Under the pieces are notes generated by a model that made no database searches, was not told the DNA's origin, and saw nothing but the letters and a program-made list of their open reading frames with translations. A stretch of 64,000 nt of DNA from Nonomuraea roseoviolacea subsp. carminata (GTDB taxonomy: Bacteria; Actinomycetota; Actinomycetes; Streptosporangiales; Streptosporangiaceae): positions 2,046,001 to 2,110,000 of the forward strand of contig NZ_JAMZEC010000001.1 in NCBI RefSeq assembly GCF_024172185.1, given 5' to 3'. The translations under genes and the position numbers were made by a program. This document shows, piece by piece, positions 22,976 to 31,915 of this stretch (positions are counted from its first letter, which is position 1; each line of letters starts with the position of its first letter).

Positions 22976-24493
22976 ATGCGACGCCTACCGAGGGTGATCA
23001 CACCCGCACTCGCCGGCCTGCTCATCGCGGGCCTGGCCGCCACCGCGCAGCCCGCCCAGGCCGCCCAGCTCTCCCCGGCCGCCCCGGTGGCGCGGAGCGC
23101 CCAGGTCGCCCAGGCGGCGCCGGGCACGCCCGCCGCGCTCACCGCGTACTACGGCCAGCGGCTGGCCTGGAAGGCGTGCGGCGGCGCGTACCAGTGCGCC
23201 AGGCTCAAGGTGCCGCTCGACTACGCCCACCCGGCCGGCGACCGGATCGAGATCGCGGTGATCCGCCTGCCCGCCACCGGCAGGCGGATCGGCTCGGCCG
23301 TCATCAACCCCGGCGGCCCCGGCGGGTCGGGCATCGAGGCGGCCAGGAACGCCGACGCCTTCCTGTCCCCCGCCGTCCGCGCCCGCTTCGACCTGGTCGG
23401 CTTCGACCCCCGCGGCGTCGGCGCCTCCACCCCCGTACGCTGCTTCACCGACGCCCAGCTCGACGCCTACTACGCGATCGACCGGACGCCCGACACCGCC
23501 TTCGAGGTCAAGAACCTCGACCTGGCCCAGAAGCAGTTCGCCCAGGCGTGCAAGGCCCGCTCCGGCAGGCTGCTGCCCCACCTCGGCACCCCCGACGCGG
23601 CCCGCGACATGGACGTGCTGCGCGCCGCCCTTGGCGAGTCGCGCCTGACGTACGTGGGCTTCTCGTACGGCACCTTCCTCGGCGCCACGTACGCCGACCT
23701 GTTCCCCGGCAGGGTGCGCGCCCTGGTGCTCGACGGCGCCATCGACCCCACCCGCACCGGCGACGAGGTCGGCACCGGCCAGTCCGGCGGCTTCGGCGTG
23801 GCCTTCGACTCGTTCCTGCGCGACTGCTTCAGGCGCGCCGGCTGCCCGTTCCGCACGCACAAGCTGAGCGCGGCCAACACGAAGCTGGAGGCGCTGCTCA
23901 AGCGGGTGGACAGGGCGCCGCTGCGCAACGAGTACGACGGCAGGCAGGCCAGCGAGTCGATCGTGATCACGGGGATAATGTCGGCCCTCTACAGCGAGTC
24001 GGCCTGGCCCGTGCTGCGCCAGGCGCTGGCCGAGGCGTTCCAGGGCGACGGGACCAGGCTGCTGCTGCTCGCGGACTCGTACAACGAGCGCCGGGCCGAC
24101 GGGACGTACGCCAACAGCTTCGCCGCCCAGGAGGCCGTCGACTGCCTCGACCACCCCGCCACCCACAAGCCCGACCCCAGGAACGGCACCTCGCCGTGCG
24201 ACTACTGGCCGGTCAGGCGCAGGACGTCGGTCCGGCCGCTGCGGGCCGACGGGGCGCCGACCATCCTGGTGATCGGCACCCTGCGCGACCCGGCCACGCC
24301 GTACAAGTGGGCGCAGGCGCTGGCCTCGCAGCTCTCGTCCGGCGTGCTGCTCACCTTCGACGGCGACGGCCACACCGCGTACCGCAAGGGCTCGGCGTGC
24401 GTGGACAGCTACGTGGACCGGTACCTGCTCACGCGGACCGCCCCCGCGAACGGCGCGAACTGCCCGAAGATCAAGGCCGTGACGTCCAGGTGA
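22976..24493 (+). CDS. secreted alpha/beta hydrolase, tripeptidyl aminopeptidase (TAP/SlpD-like)
   Basis: This 505-residue protein has an Ala-rich signal peptide (about 1-33) and an alpha/beta-hydrolase fold of the TAP family. The oxyanion loop is NPGGPGGSG, the nucleophile elbow is YVGFSYGTFLGA (Ser near 227), and a C-terminal TAP-like domain has ILVIGTLRDPATPYKWA and the catalytic His in DGDGHTAYRKGSACVD. Cys pairs in RCFTD, CKARS, CFRRAGC, CLDH and CDYW fit the usual extracellular disulfides. It would remove tripeptides from protein N-termini outside the cell. A perfect 14-base-pair terminator follows. Confidence 0.92.
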   Translation: MRRLPRVITPALAGLLIAGLAATAQPAQAAQLSPAAPVARSAQVAQAAPGTPAALTAYYGQRLAWKACGGAYQCARLKVPLDYAHPAGDRIEIAVIRLPATGRRIGSAVINPGGPGGSGIEAARNADAFLSPAVRARFDLVGFDPRGVGASTPVRCFTDAQLDAYYAIDRTPDTAFEVKNLDLAQKQFAQACKARSGRLLPHLGTPDAARDMDVLRAALGESRLTYVGFSYGTFLGATYADLFPGRVRALVLDGAIDPTRTGDEVGTGQSGGFGVAFDSFLRDCFRRAGCPFRTHKLSAANTKLEALLKRVDRAPLRNEYDGRQASESIVITGIMSALYSESAWPVLRQALAEAFQGDGTRLLLLADSYNERRADGTYANSFAAQEAVDCLDHPATHKPDPRNGTSPCDYWPVRRRTSVRPLRADGAPTILVIGTLRDPATPYKWAQALASQLSSGVLLTFDGDGHTAYRKGSACVDSYVDRYLLTRTAPANGANCPKIKAVTSR

Positions 24494-24516
24494 CGACGTC
24501 CGGATGACACAGAGGA

Positions 24517-24551
24517 CACGCCCCGGCGCCCGCCCTCGGCGCCGGGGCGTG
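24517..24551. terminator. bidirectional hairpin terminator
   Basis: A perfect 14-base-pair stem (CACGCCCCGGCGCC with its complement) encloses a 7-base loop between the convergent stops of the TAP-like hydrolase (24493) and the STAND ATPase (24555). Confidence 0.85.
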
Positions 24552-24554
24552 CGG

Positions 24555-26729
24555 CTATTCACCGACCACGTACGGCATCGCCCGGTCGAGCCCGAGCCGC
24601 TCCCCGCCGCGGAAGGCCGCCGTGTACGCCCGCTGACCCAGCGCCTCGCGGGTGCGCGCCACGCAGTTCCGGTGGTCGCGCTGGTGCGGCCAGAACGTGG
24701 CGGGCGAGGCCCCCATCGCCTGCCAGAGCGCATGGGCCACGCCGAGCATGCGGGCGGCGCGCTCGTAGCGGCCGTACGACCCGGCGATCCAGGCCAGGAC
24801 CTCGACGCACTCCGCGAGCCCCCACCGGTCGTTGATGGCCTTCCTGATGGCCATCGCCTCCTTCAGCATCGCCTCCGCCCGCTCCGGATTGCCCTGGTGC
24901 CAGGCGGTGATCCCGACGGCGAACAGGGCGTACCCGCGCGAGGGCTCGGCGCGCCGCTTCTCGCACAGCGTCAGGAACTCCTGGGCCAGCTCAGCGGCGC
25001 GCTCGGGGTCCAGCTCGGCGCTGAACGAGGCGTCGTAGTACAGGTTGATGCCCAGGGCGCTGAGGTCGCCGCGGTCGACGTGCGCGGCCCGGGCCTTCTC
25101 CATGAGCGTCATCCCGCTCCTGGAGTCGCCCTCCGAGAAGGCGACCATGGCGGAGACCTGCGTCGCGAACGCCCGCGTCTCGTCGTCACCTGCCTCGCGC
25201 GCCAGCCGCTGGGCCTCCTCCAGCATGTCCTCCGCCTCGGCGCGGTCGCCCTGGTACAGGGCGAGCGTCGCGGCCGCCCACAGCCCGGTCCGGCGGGCCC
25301 GCGAGTCCGGCGGCACGAGGTCGAGCCCCCGGTCCAGCCAGTGGCGACCCTCGGTCATGGAGCCCGCGAGGATCCAGTAGCCCCACATCGCGGCCACCAT
25401 GTCGAGCCCGCAGGGGCAGTCCTCCGGCTGGGCGTACGACAGGTCGAGCGCGACGCGGATGTTGGCCAGCTCCGCCACCAGCTCGCGGTAGCGGGCGAGT
25501 TGCTCGGGCACCAGCCGGTCCACCCGCCGCTCGGTGACGAGCCGGTGGTAGTGGTCGCAGAAGCGCCGCCGCAGCGCCTCCTCCTCGCCACCGGCCGCCA
25601 GCTTCTCCCGGCCGTACGAGCGGATGCTCTCCAGCATGTGGTAGCGGACGCCGTCCTCGTGCGGCTCGGCGACCAGGATGGACTTGTCCACCAGCCCGGC
25701 CAGCAGCTCGAACACGTCCCCGGGCTCGATGCCGTCGCCCTGGCAGACCTCCTCGGCGGTGTCCACCTCCACCCCGCCCGCGAACACCGACAGCCGGCAC
25801 CACAGCCGCCGCTCGGCCGGCGTGCACAGGTCGAAGCTCCAGTCCACGGCCGCGCGCATCGTCTGGTGGCGCGCCGGCCCGTCGCCGCCCGCGCCGGCGT
25901 CGAGGATCTCGAACCGCTCGTCGAGGCGGCGTTCCAGCTCATCCACCGGCGTGGAGGCGAGCCGCCCGGCCGCCAGTTCGATGGCGAGGGGGATGCCGTC
26001 GAGGCGGCGGCAGAGCCGGGCGAACACCCGGGCGTCCGCGCGGTCCAGGGTGAAGCCGGGGCGCACCCGCGCCACGCGGTCGGCCAGCATGCGGACGGAC
26101 TCGCTGCGCGTGATGTCGCGGGGCGCGGCGGCGGGGTCGGGCACCGACAGCGAGGGCACCACGAGCACCTGCTCGCCCGCCACGCCGAGGATCTGCCTGC
26201 TGGTGGCCAGGACGCGCAGCCGGCCGGCGCCGCGCAGCAGCCCGTCCACGAGCTTCGCGCACGCGTCCAGCAGGTGCTCGCAGTTGTCGAGGACGAGCAG
26301 CATGCGCCGTTCGGCCAGGTAGTCGACCAGCACGCTCATGGGGGACGGTCCGGCGTCGCGCACGCCGAGCGCGGTCGCGACCGTCGGCACCAGCAGGTCC
26401 GGGTCCTCCAGGGAGGCCAGCTCGACGATCTCCACCCCGTCGTCGTACGCCGGCCCCAGCGCCTCGGCCACCCGCATCGCCAGCCGGGTCTTGCCGACCC
26501 CGCCGGCGCCGGTGAGCGTCAGCAGCCGTCCCCGCGCCAGCAAGCGCCGGGCCGCGGACACCTCGCCCCGACGCCCGATGAAGGTGGACGTCTCAGCGGA
26601 CGTCAGCACTGGATGTAGCACGGCTTGTACACGCTCTCGCCGCCCCCTGCCGGCTTCCCCGCCGGTCGCGCGGTCAGCCGATGACCGGCACCGTTCCTCC
26701 AGGTTAAGCGCAGAGCGCGCGGAACGCAC
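24555..26729 (-). CDS. STAND-family NB-ARC ATPase with TPR-like repeats, no visible DNA-binding domain
   Basis: This protein of up to 724 residues is a signal-transduction ATPase. The NB-ARC domain starts FIGRRGEV (near residue 50), with Walker A LTGAGGVGKTRLA, Walker B MLLVLDNCEHLLD, a sensor LRVLATSRQILG and the GxP-type motif LDGIPLAIELAAGRL. A winged-helix/effector region follows and then TPR-like helices (about 470-700). Relatives carry an N-terminal OmpR/SARP domain or a C-terminal LuxR HTH, but neither is seen here; the protein stops at YVVGE. The start is uncertain (GTG at 26729 or GTGs at 26621/26609). It may act through a partner protein, or its HTH may have been lost. Confidence 0.88.
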   Translation of the reverse strand: MRSARSALNLEERCRSSADRATGGEAGRGRRERVQAVLHPVLTSAETSTFIGRRGEVSAARRLLARGRLLTLTGAGGVGKTRLAMRVAEALGPAYDDGVEIVELASLEDPDLLVPTVATALGVRDAGPSPMSVLVDYLAERRMLLVLDNCEHLLDACAKLVDGLLRGAGRLRVLATSRQILGVAGEQVLVVPSLSVPDPAAAPRDITRSESVRMLADRVARVRPGFTLDRADARVFARLCRRLDGIPLAIELAAGRLASTPVDELERRLDERFEILDAGAGGDGPARHQTMRAAVDWSFDLCTPAERRLWCRLSVFAGGVEVDTAEEVCQGDGIEPGDVFELLAGLVDKSILVAEPHEDGVRYHMLESIRSYGREKLAAGGEEEALRRRFCDHYHRLVTERRVDRLVPEQLARYRELVAELANIRVALDLSYAQPEDCPCGLDMVAAMWGYWILAGSMTEGRHWLDRGLDLVPPDSRARRTGLWAAATLALYQGDRAEAEDMLEEAQRLAREAGDDETRAFATQVSAMVAFSEGDSRSGMTLMEKARAAHVDRGDLSALGINLYYDASFSAELDPERAAELAQEFLTLCEKRRAEPSRGYALFAVGITAWHQGNPERAEAMLKEAMAIRKAINDRWGLAECVEVLAWIAGSYGRYERAARMLGVAHALWQAMGASPATFWPHQRDHRNCVARTREALGQRAYTAAFRGGERLGLDRAMPYVVGE

Positions 26730-26798
26730 CAGCGCGTTCCCGTCGGCGGCTCGGTCGCCGGCGCGGCGGACGTGGGTCAGCCGCGCCGGCGACCGTTC

Positions 26799-26966
26799 TC
26801 ACCACCAGTACCGCCGCCCGCCCACCGGCCGCCCGACCGAGCCGAGAACCAGGAAGACGACGCCGATGAGCAGCAGGATGCCGCCGATGGTGTAGAGGAT
26901 CGAGATGCCGAGCAGCCATCCCAGCACCACGAGTATCAGACCGAGAATGATCACATTGCCCTCCAT
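26799..26966 (-). CDS. 55-residue two-helix membrane microprotein (DUF6131-like)
   Basis: From the ATG at 26966 the frame gives a small protein with two hydrophobic helices (VIILGLILVVLGWLLGI and ILYTIGGILLLIGVVFLVLG). It ends with a conserved-looking tail GSVGRPVGGRRYWW. This matches a widespread small actinobacterial membrane protein that I associate with DUF6131. The role is unknown. It stands alone between the STAND ATPase and the hydrolase operon. Confidence 0.78.
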   Translation of the reverse strand: MEGNVIILGLILVVLGWLLGISILYTIGGILLLIGVVFLVLGSVGRPVGGRRYWW

Positions 26967-27112
26967 GGACAACCGGGACTGCCCCGGACTCGCATCTCCA
27001 CTTCCCAGAGATCGGCCTCTATCACGATCTTGACCTTGTTGTGACGGAGATATGTGCGGAGCCGCCGCGGCGGGCGTCCCCGGTGGGCTCAACCCCGGGA
27101 CGGCCCTGACGT

Positions 27113-28063
27113 CTACTGAGGAGCGAACTCGGGGCGCAGGCCCTTGGCGCGTACCTCGCTGGCCGGCGGGGAGGGAACAAACGGTTCTGCCTCGATGAGG
27201 TGTCGGCGGAACCACTCGGCCGCGAGGCTCATCGCCCGGCCGAGTCCGGGTTCCACGGACAGGCCGCGCTCGTCGTAGGGCAGGATCTCCAGGCGTTTCG
27301 GTTCGCGGGCCCGGTCGTAGGCGGCCAGGACCTCGTCGATGTCGTGGGTGAGGTCCTCACGACCGGTGACCAGGAGGAGCGGCCGGGGAGCGACGCGCTC
27401 CAGGAACGCCTCCGGCGTCCACAACAGGATCTGGGCCAACGACTCGGCCTCCACCTCGTCGTCGAAAGTCGGGAAGACCTCCTTGGCCAGTTCCAGGTAG
27501 TCCACGATGTGCGGATCTCCGGTGCCGAGCAGCGGCATGCGCATCCCGCAGCCCGTCTCGTACCGTTGCCGCAGATCCTGGTCGACCACGTCGAGCAGAC
27601 CCTGGACACCGGCCCGGCCGCGGGCCTTCTCCATCGCGCGCCAGCCGTTGAACATGCTGGGGTTCTGGCAGACGACGCATCCGACTCGGCGGTCGATCGC
27701 GGCCGCCTGGATCGCCACTGTGGCGCCCAGGCTGTGCCCCCACAGCCCGATCCTGGCCGCGTCGACCTCGGGGCGGCCTTGCAGACAGGTGATGGCGTTG
27801 CGGACGTCGTCTACGTAGCGGTGCGGGAAGACCTGGCCGCGCGGCCGGCCCTCGCTGGCGCCGATGGTGCGGTAGTCGATGGCGAGGACGGCGAAACCTG
27901 CCTGAACCAGGTAGGCGGCGCCCGGCGCCAGTGCCTCTTTGACCATGTGGACGCTGTGGCCCATCACCACGCCGGGCACTGGCCCGTCGGCTTCCTGCGG
28001 TAGGTAGAGGTCGGCCGCGCAGTGTACGTCGCCGCTGCGGAACCTGACGTGCTCGATCGTCAT
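27113..28063 (-). CDS. alpha/beta hydrolase (acetyl-xylan-esterase/FrsA-like)
   Basis: This 316-residue enzyme has an alpha/beta-hydrolase fold: an N-terminal strand pair (VRFRSGDVHCAADLYLP), the oxyanion region GVVMGHSVHMV, and nucleophile elbow GLWGHSLGATVAI (Ser near residue 117). An acid loop LLLVTGREDLTHD lies near residue 245. Unlike in typical members, no clear catalytic His follows the acid in an H-G-x pattern near the C-terminus, so the third residue is uncertain. Its ATG overlaps the stop of the FAD monooxygenase (ATGA). Third gene of the MarR-monooxygenase-hydrolase operon, it plausibly hydrolyses an ester or lactone made by the monooxygenase. Confidence 0.83.
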   Translation of the reverse strand: MTIEHVRFRSGDVHCAADLYLPQEADGPVPGVVMGHSVHMVKEALAPGAAYLVQAGFAVLAIDYRTIGASEGRPRGQVFPHRYVDDVRNAITCLQGRPEVDAARIGLWGHSLGATVAIQAAAIDRRVGCVVCQNPSMFNGWRAMEKARGRAGVQGLLDVVDQDLRQRYETGCGMRMPLLGTGDPHIVDYLELAKEVFPTFDDEVEAESLAQILLWTPEAFLERVAPRPLLLVTGREDLTHDIDEVLAAYDRAREPKRLEILPYDERGLSVEPGLGRAMSLAAEWFRRHLIEAEPFVPSPPASEVRAKGLRPEFAPQ

Positions 28064-29229
28064 CGTGTGCCTTCCGTGGACAGAGTGGGAGGGGTCCAGT
28101 CCCAGAGCCGGGCGCTCTTGCGACGGGCCACGCCGGAGGAGGCCAGGCGGGTCATCGTGGTCATGAGCCGGTAGGTGGTGCCGCTGGTGGACAGGCTGAG
28201 CTTGGGGTCGGCCCTGGCCATGCGCTGCACCTGCTGGGTGCGGGTGCGGCGGGCCTGGTCGTAACGGGCGAGGAACTGTGGGACGGAGCTCGTCGCGGCT
28301 GCCTCGGCGGCGAGCACGACGGCGTCCTCGAGCGCCTGGCAGGCGCCCTGGGCCAGGAAGGGGGTCATCGCGTGGGCGGCATCGCCCAGCAGCGCGATGC
28401 GGCCCTGGGCGTACGAGGGCAACGGGTCCAGGTCGTAGATGTCGTGGCACAGCACCGCTTCGGGCGGCGTGGCGGCCAACAGGGTCGGGATGGGCTCGTG
28501 CCAGCCGCGCGTCCTGGCCGACAGCTCACGGAGATCGTCGTCGAAGCGCAGGCCCGGCTGCTCCTGACGGACGGTGAGGAACCAGAACACCCGCTCGCCG
28601 ATCAACGGGTGCGCGCCGAACCGGGCGCCGCGGCCCCAGGTCTGGAACCCGCGCACCGCCCGGACCGCGCCCGGCCTCGTCACCCCGCGCCAGCACAGGA
28701 TGCGCTGGAAGACGGGCTCGGGCGCGTCGGGCCAGACGCGGCGGCGTACCGTGCTGTGGATGCCGTCGGCCCCGACCAGCAGATCGGCCCGCAGCTCGCC
28801 GCCGTCCCGGCAGGTGACCGTGACGCCGTCGCCGTCCTGGCGGACGCCGGTCACCTCGGCGCCGGTACGGATCCGCTCGGCCGGCACGTGGCCGGCCAGC
28901 ACGCGCTGCAGGTCGGCACGGTGGTTGGCGAGCAGCGGCGCGTCGGCGGCCGGCTGGAACCGCATCAGGTGGGTCCCGTCCGGCAGTCGCATCGTGGCGC
29001 CGGCCTCGGTGGGCACCGAGCATGCCCGGAACTCCTCGCCGACGCCGAGGGCGTCGGCCGCGCGCAGCGCGTTGGGTGCGAACGACCAGCCGGCGCCCAC
29101 CTCTCCCAGCTCCCGGGCCTGCTCCAGCACGGTCACGTTCCACCCGCTGCGCAGCAGGCCGACCGCCGCGGCCAGCCCGCCTATCCCGGCTCCGGCCACG
29201 ATGGCGCTGCGGCCCTGCTCACGCCTCAT
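28060..29229 (-). CDS. FAD-dependent aromatic-type monooxygenase (PHBH/UbiH fold)
   Basis: This 389-residue enzyme has the three fingerprints of group A flavin monooxygenases: the Rossmann GxGxxG motif IVAGAGIGGLAAAVGLLRSG at residue 9, LLVGADGIHSTVRRRVW (DG motif) near 160, and GRIALLGDAAHAMTPFLAQGACQALEDAVVLA (GD motif) near 280. It should use NAD(P)H and oxygen to hydroxylate an aromatic or unsaturated substrate. The ATG at 29229 overlaps the MarR gene end by 11 bases, and its stop overlaps the hydrolase start. The MarR gene upstream suggests induction by the substrate. Confidence 0.9.
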   Translation of the reverse strand: MRREQGRSAIVAGAGIGGLAAAVGLLRSGWNVTVLEQARELGEVGAGWSFAPNALRAADALGVGEEFRACSVPTEAGATMRLPDGTHLMRFQPAADAPLLANHRADLQRVLAGHVPAERIRTGAEVTGVRQDGDGVTVTCRDGGELRADLLVGADGIHSTVRRRVWPDAPEPVFQRILCWRGVTRPGAVRAVRGFQTWGRGARFGAHPLIGERVFWFLTVRQEQPGLRFDDDLRELSARTRGWHEPIPTLLAATPPEAVLCHDIYDLDPLPSYAQGRIALLGDAAHAMTPFLAQGACQALEDAVVLAAEAAATSSVPQFLARYDQARRTRTQQVQRMARADPKLSLSTSGTTYRLMTTMTRLASSGVARRKSARLWDWTPPTLSTEGTR

Positions 29230-29692
29230 CGGAATCTCCCTCGTGCCGCGGCCCGGGCATGCTCGCGAAGGCCTTGTCCATCCAGTCGAAGACGTTGTGC
29301 GCCGCGCGCAGCCGCCCGGTGCGCGCCGGATCGGAGCCGGCCAGCTCCATGCCCGCCGCGGTGATCTCACGGAACGCGGCCAGGCCCGCGACCCTGCGCC
29401 GGACGACCCGTTCCCAGGCGTCGTCGTCCACCCGGTAGTAGTGGGTCTTCTGCCCCGGACGGGTGCGGCGGCGCACGAATCCGGCGTCGATGAGCAGGCG
29501 CATGCTGGTGGCCAGCGACGCCCTGCTCGCGCCGATCGCCTCGGCGATCCGGCCCGCCGACTGCTCCGGCGGGTCGCAGATCATCAGCCAGGCCAGCACG
29601 CGGCCGGCGATGGGCGGCACGGCGTACTCGTCGATGCAGAACGCCGCCGCCTGCTCCACCCACTCCAGGATGCGCTCCCGGTCGTCTGTCAT
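29219..29692 (-). CDS. GbsR/MarR-family winged-helix regulator
   Basis: This 157-residue protein has a winged HTH: PPIAGRVLAWLMICDPPEQSAGRIAEAIGASRASLATSMRLLIDAGFVRRRTRPGQKTHYYRV. The RRRTRPGQKTHYY wing and the C-terminal dimer helices fit the GbsR branch of MarR. It is the first gene of a three-gene coupled operon with a flavin monooxygenase and an alpha/beta hydrolase. A perfect palindrome lies 31 bases upstream of its ATG, so autoregulation of the operon is likely. Confidence 0.88.
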   Translation of the reverse strand: MTDDRERILEWVEQAAAFCIDEYAVPPIAGRVLAWLMICDPPEQSAGRIAEAIGASRASLATSMRLLIDAGFVRRRTRPGQKTHYYRVDDDAWERVVRRRVAGLAAFREITAAGMELAGSDPARTGRLRAAHNVFDWMDKAFASMPGPRHEGDSDEA

Positions 29693-29722
29693 TCCAGCCG
29701 CCTGTCTGTATCGTCCATGATG

Positions 29723-29738
29723 TTCAGTATGTACTGAA
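29723..29738. promoter_or_regulatory. palindromic operator TTCAGTA-TG-TACTGAA
   Basis: Two perfect 7-base arms surround a 2-base centre, in an AT-rich patch unlike the surrounding DNA. It lies 31 bases upstream of the MarR-type gene and is the likely binding site of that protein. The size (16 bases) and dyad are typical of MarR/GbsR operators. Confidence 0.75.
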
Positions 29739-29852
29739 TATTGTGGAGATACAAGCAGCTTGCCGGGATGTACGTGGCCGTTACGCCGTCAGAAGATCCG
29801 CCAAGAACGAAACCGCATGGGCCATAAGTCCGGTCTGGGCTAGGTTGCCGGA

Positions 29853-30689
29853 ATGCGTGAAGTGATCACCCCGGACGGCCGCACCCTCGCCGTCGAGGAA
29901 TGGGGCGTGCCCGACGGCACCCCGGTCTTCTACCTGCACGGCACCCCGATGAGCCGGCTGGCCCGCCATCCCGACGACACCCTGTTCACGGGCCTCGGCA
30001 TCCGGCTGATCACCTTCGACCGGCCCGGGTTCGGCGGCTCCACGGCCCGGCCGGGGCGGCGCGTCGTGGACGGCGCCGACGACGTCGCCGCCGTCGCGGA
30101 CGCCCTCGGGCTCGGCCGGTTCGCCGTCTACGGGGTCTCCGGCGGCGGCCCGCACGCCCTGGCCTTCGCCGCCCGCCACCCGGACCGCGCCCTGCGCGTC
30201 GCCTCGCTGGCCGCGCTCGCGCCGCGCGACGCCGACGGGCTCGACTGGACGGCCGGGATGATGGCCGGCAACGTCCGCAGCGCCGAGGTGGCCCTGCTGG
30301 ACCGCGACGCCATGACGGCCCACCTCGGCGCGGACGCCTCGGCGCCGCCCCGGCTGCCGGACACCGAGGCCGCCGTCCTCAGCCGTCCCGAGGTCAGCGC
30401 CATGCTCGGCGCCGCGTACGCGGAGGCGGTGCGCCCCGGCCTCGACGGCTGGGTGGACGACGCGTTCGCGCTGTTCGGCAGCCCGTGGGGCTTCGACCCT
30501 GGCTCCATCACCGTGCCGGTGCGGCTGTGGCACGGCGAGCTGGACACGGTCGTGCCGGTCGCCCACGCGCGCTGGCTCGCCTCCCGCATCCCCACCGCCA
30601 CGCTCACGGCGCAGCCGGACGCGGGGCACGCCGGCCACTTCGACGCCACCCCGGCCATCCTCGCCTGGCTCCTGGAGCCGTCCGGCTGA
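29853..30689 (+). CDS. alpha/beta hydrolase
   Basis: This 278-residue protein is a standard alpha/beta hydrolase: VFYLHGTPMSRL (oxyanion HG), DRPGFGGSTARPGR, nucleophile GVSGGGPHALAFAARHPDRALRV (Ser near residue 93), acid in LWHGELDTVVPVAHARWLA, and His in PDAGHAGHF. The GVSGGG elbow places it in the common actinobacterial esterase/epoxide-hydrolase-like group; the substrate is unknown. It is convergent with the serine hydrolase gene at 30702 (12 bases apart). Confidence 0.88.
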   Translation: MREVITPDGRTLAVEEWGVPDGTPVFYLHGTPMSRLARHPDDTLFTGLGIRLITFDRPGFGGSTARPGRRVVDGADDVAAVADALGLGRFAVYGVSGGGPHALAFAARHPDRALRVASLAALAPRDADGLDWTAGMMAGNVRSAEVALLDRDAMTAHLGADASAPPRLPDTEAAVLSRPEVSAMLGAAYAEAVRPGLDGWVDDAFALFGSPWGFDPGSITVPVRLWHGELDTVVPVAHARWLASRIPTATLTAQPDAGHAGHFDATPAILAWLLEPSG

Positions 30690-30701
30690 GGCCGGGCCCG
30701 C

Positions 30702-31766
30702 TCAGCGGGCAGGAGCGCACAGGGCGGCGTCGAAGGCGGCGAACAGGTGGCCGTCGTCCTTCGGGGTGCCCGTGACGTAGACGGTCGCGGCCCGGCCGGC
30801 GCGGTCGCGCCCGCTGAGCACCCGCACGCCCGGCAGGCCGCCGTCGTGCATCCAGACGGGGCCGCAGCTCAGCGGGTAGGTGTAGACGCCCAGGCCGTAG
30901 CGGCTGCCCGCGGGGTCGTCGCCCGGGACGGCGTGGGCGGTCATGGTGCGCAGCGTCGCCTCGGGGACGGACTGCCAGAAGCGGTTCAGGTCCTCGGGGG
31001 TGGAGACCAGACCCCCGCCCGCCCCGAACGCGTGCCCGGGCAGCCGGGTCTGGTCCGCCTCCCCCGCGTCCGGAGCCGCGGGGTTGACGCCGTACGTGTG
31101 GGCGTGCCGGCCCCGGATGCCCAGCTCGCCGCTCCTGGGCCAGTACGTGCCGGGCAGGCCCTTCAGCACGCCCTCCTCGGTGACCCGGCGGAAGTCCTGG
31201 CCGGTGACCTTCTCGATGATCATGCCGGCGACCAGGTAGTTCGTGTTGGAGTAGGACCACCGCTCGCCGGGCTTCGCGACGGGCTCGCGGGTCAGGGCCA
31301 GCCTGAGGTGCTCGGCCGGGACCGCGGGCTTGGTCCAGTCGACCAGGTCGAAGTACTCGGGCAGGCCGCTGGTGTGCTGGAGGAGCTGGCGGACCGTGAT
31401 CGGCGCGCCGCGCAGCGAGCCGGGCAGGTACCGCTCGACCTCGGCGTCCAGGTCCACCTCGCCCGCCTCGGCCAGGCGCATGAGCGCGGCCGCGATGACG
31501 GGCTTGGTGACGCTGGCCGCGCGGAACCGGCCGTCGCCGCCGACCATCGGCGCGCCGGTGCCGCGCCGCGCGGTCCCCGACGTCCAGGTGGTGGTCCGGC
31601 CGTTCCGGTCGCGTACGGACAGGACCGCTCCGGTCATGCCGTCCTGGGTGGTGAGCCGGTCCAGCCGTTGCTGGACGTCCGGGCGGTGGGCGGCGGCGAG
31701 GGCCGGGGAGGACGCGCTCAACAGGACGATCGCGGCGGTGGCCGCGGCGAGGTACTTACCCACCAT
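30702..31766 (-). CDS. secreted class C beta-lactamase-fold serine hydrolase (D-Ala-D-Ala carboxypeptidase-like)
   Basis: This 354-residue protein has a signal peptide (1-25, ending SSPALAAA). The PBP4*/class C fold motifs are present: SxxK in RAASVTKPVIAAALM (about residue 84), YSNTNYLVAG (Tyr-x-Asn) and WMHDGGLPGVR (an HxG motif). The set fits secreted D-alanyl-D-alanine carboxypeptidases and related esterases. I chose the ATG at 31766 (MVGKYLA) because AAGGAG lies 9 bases upstream; the ATG at 31775 abuts that site. Substrate and effect on beta-lactams unknown. Confidence 0.88.
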   Translation of the reverse strand: MVGKYLAAATAAIVLLSASSPALAAAHRPDVQQRLDRLTTQDGMTGAVLSVRDRNGRTTTWTSGTARRGTGAPMVGGDGRFRAASVTKPVIAAALMRLAEAGEVDLDAEVERYLPGSLRGAPITVRQLLQHTSGLPEYFDLVDWTKPAVPAEHLRLALTREPVAKPGERWSYSNTNYLVAGMIIEKVTGQDFRRVTEEGVLKGLPGTYWPRSGELGIRGRHAHTYGVNPAAPDAGEADQTRLPGHAFGAGGGLVSTPEDLNRFWQSVPEATLRTMTAHAVPGDDPAGSRYGLGVYTYPLSCGPVWMHDGGLPGVRVLSGRDRAGRAATVYVTGTPKDDGHLFAAFDAALCAPAR

Positions 31767-31915
31767 CGTGGACATCTCCTTGTTTCCGGGTGACGTCCTC
31801 ATCCTTGATCGTCCGCCGCCCGCGATCAGTCACGCGTCCCGGCCTCCCGTGGTAGGGCGGGCACCACCGTGAAAACCGATCGCCGTCGCGTCGCCCCGCC
31901 GACGACAATGGCGCG

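Noticed and set aside
30702..31766. True class C beta-lactamase
   Set aside because: SxxK and YxN are present, but the family is dominated by carboxypeptidases and esterases; resistance cannot be claimed from sequence.
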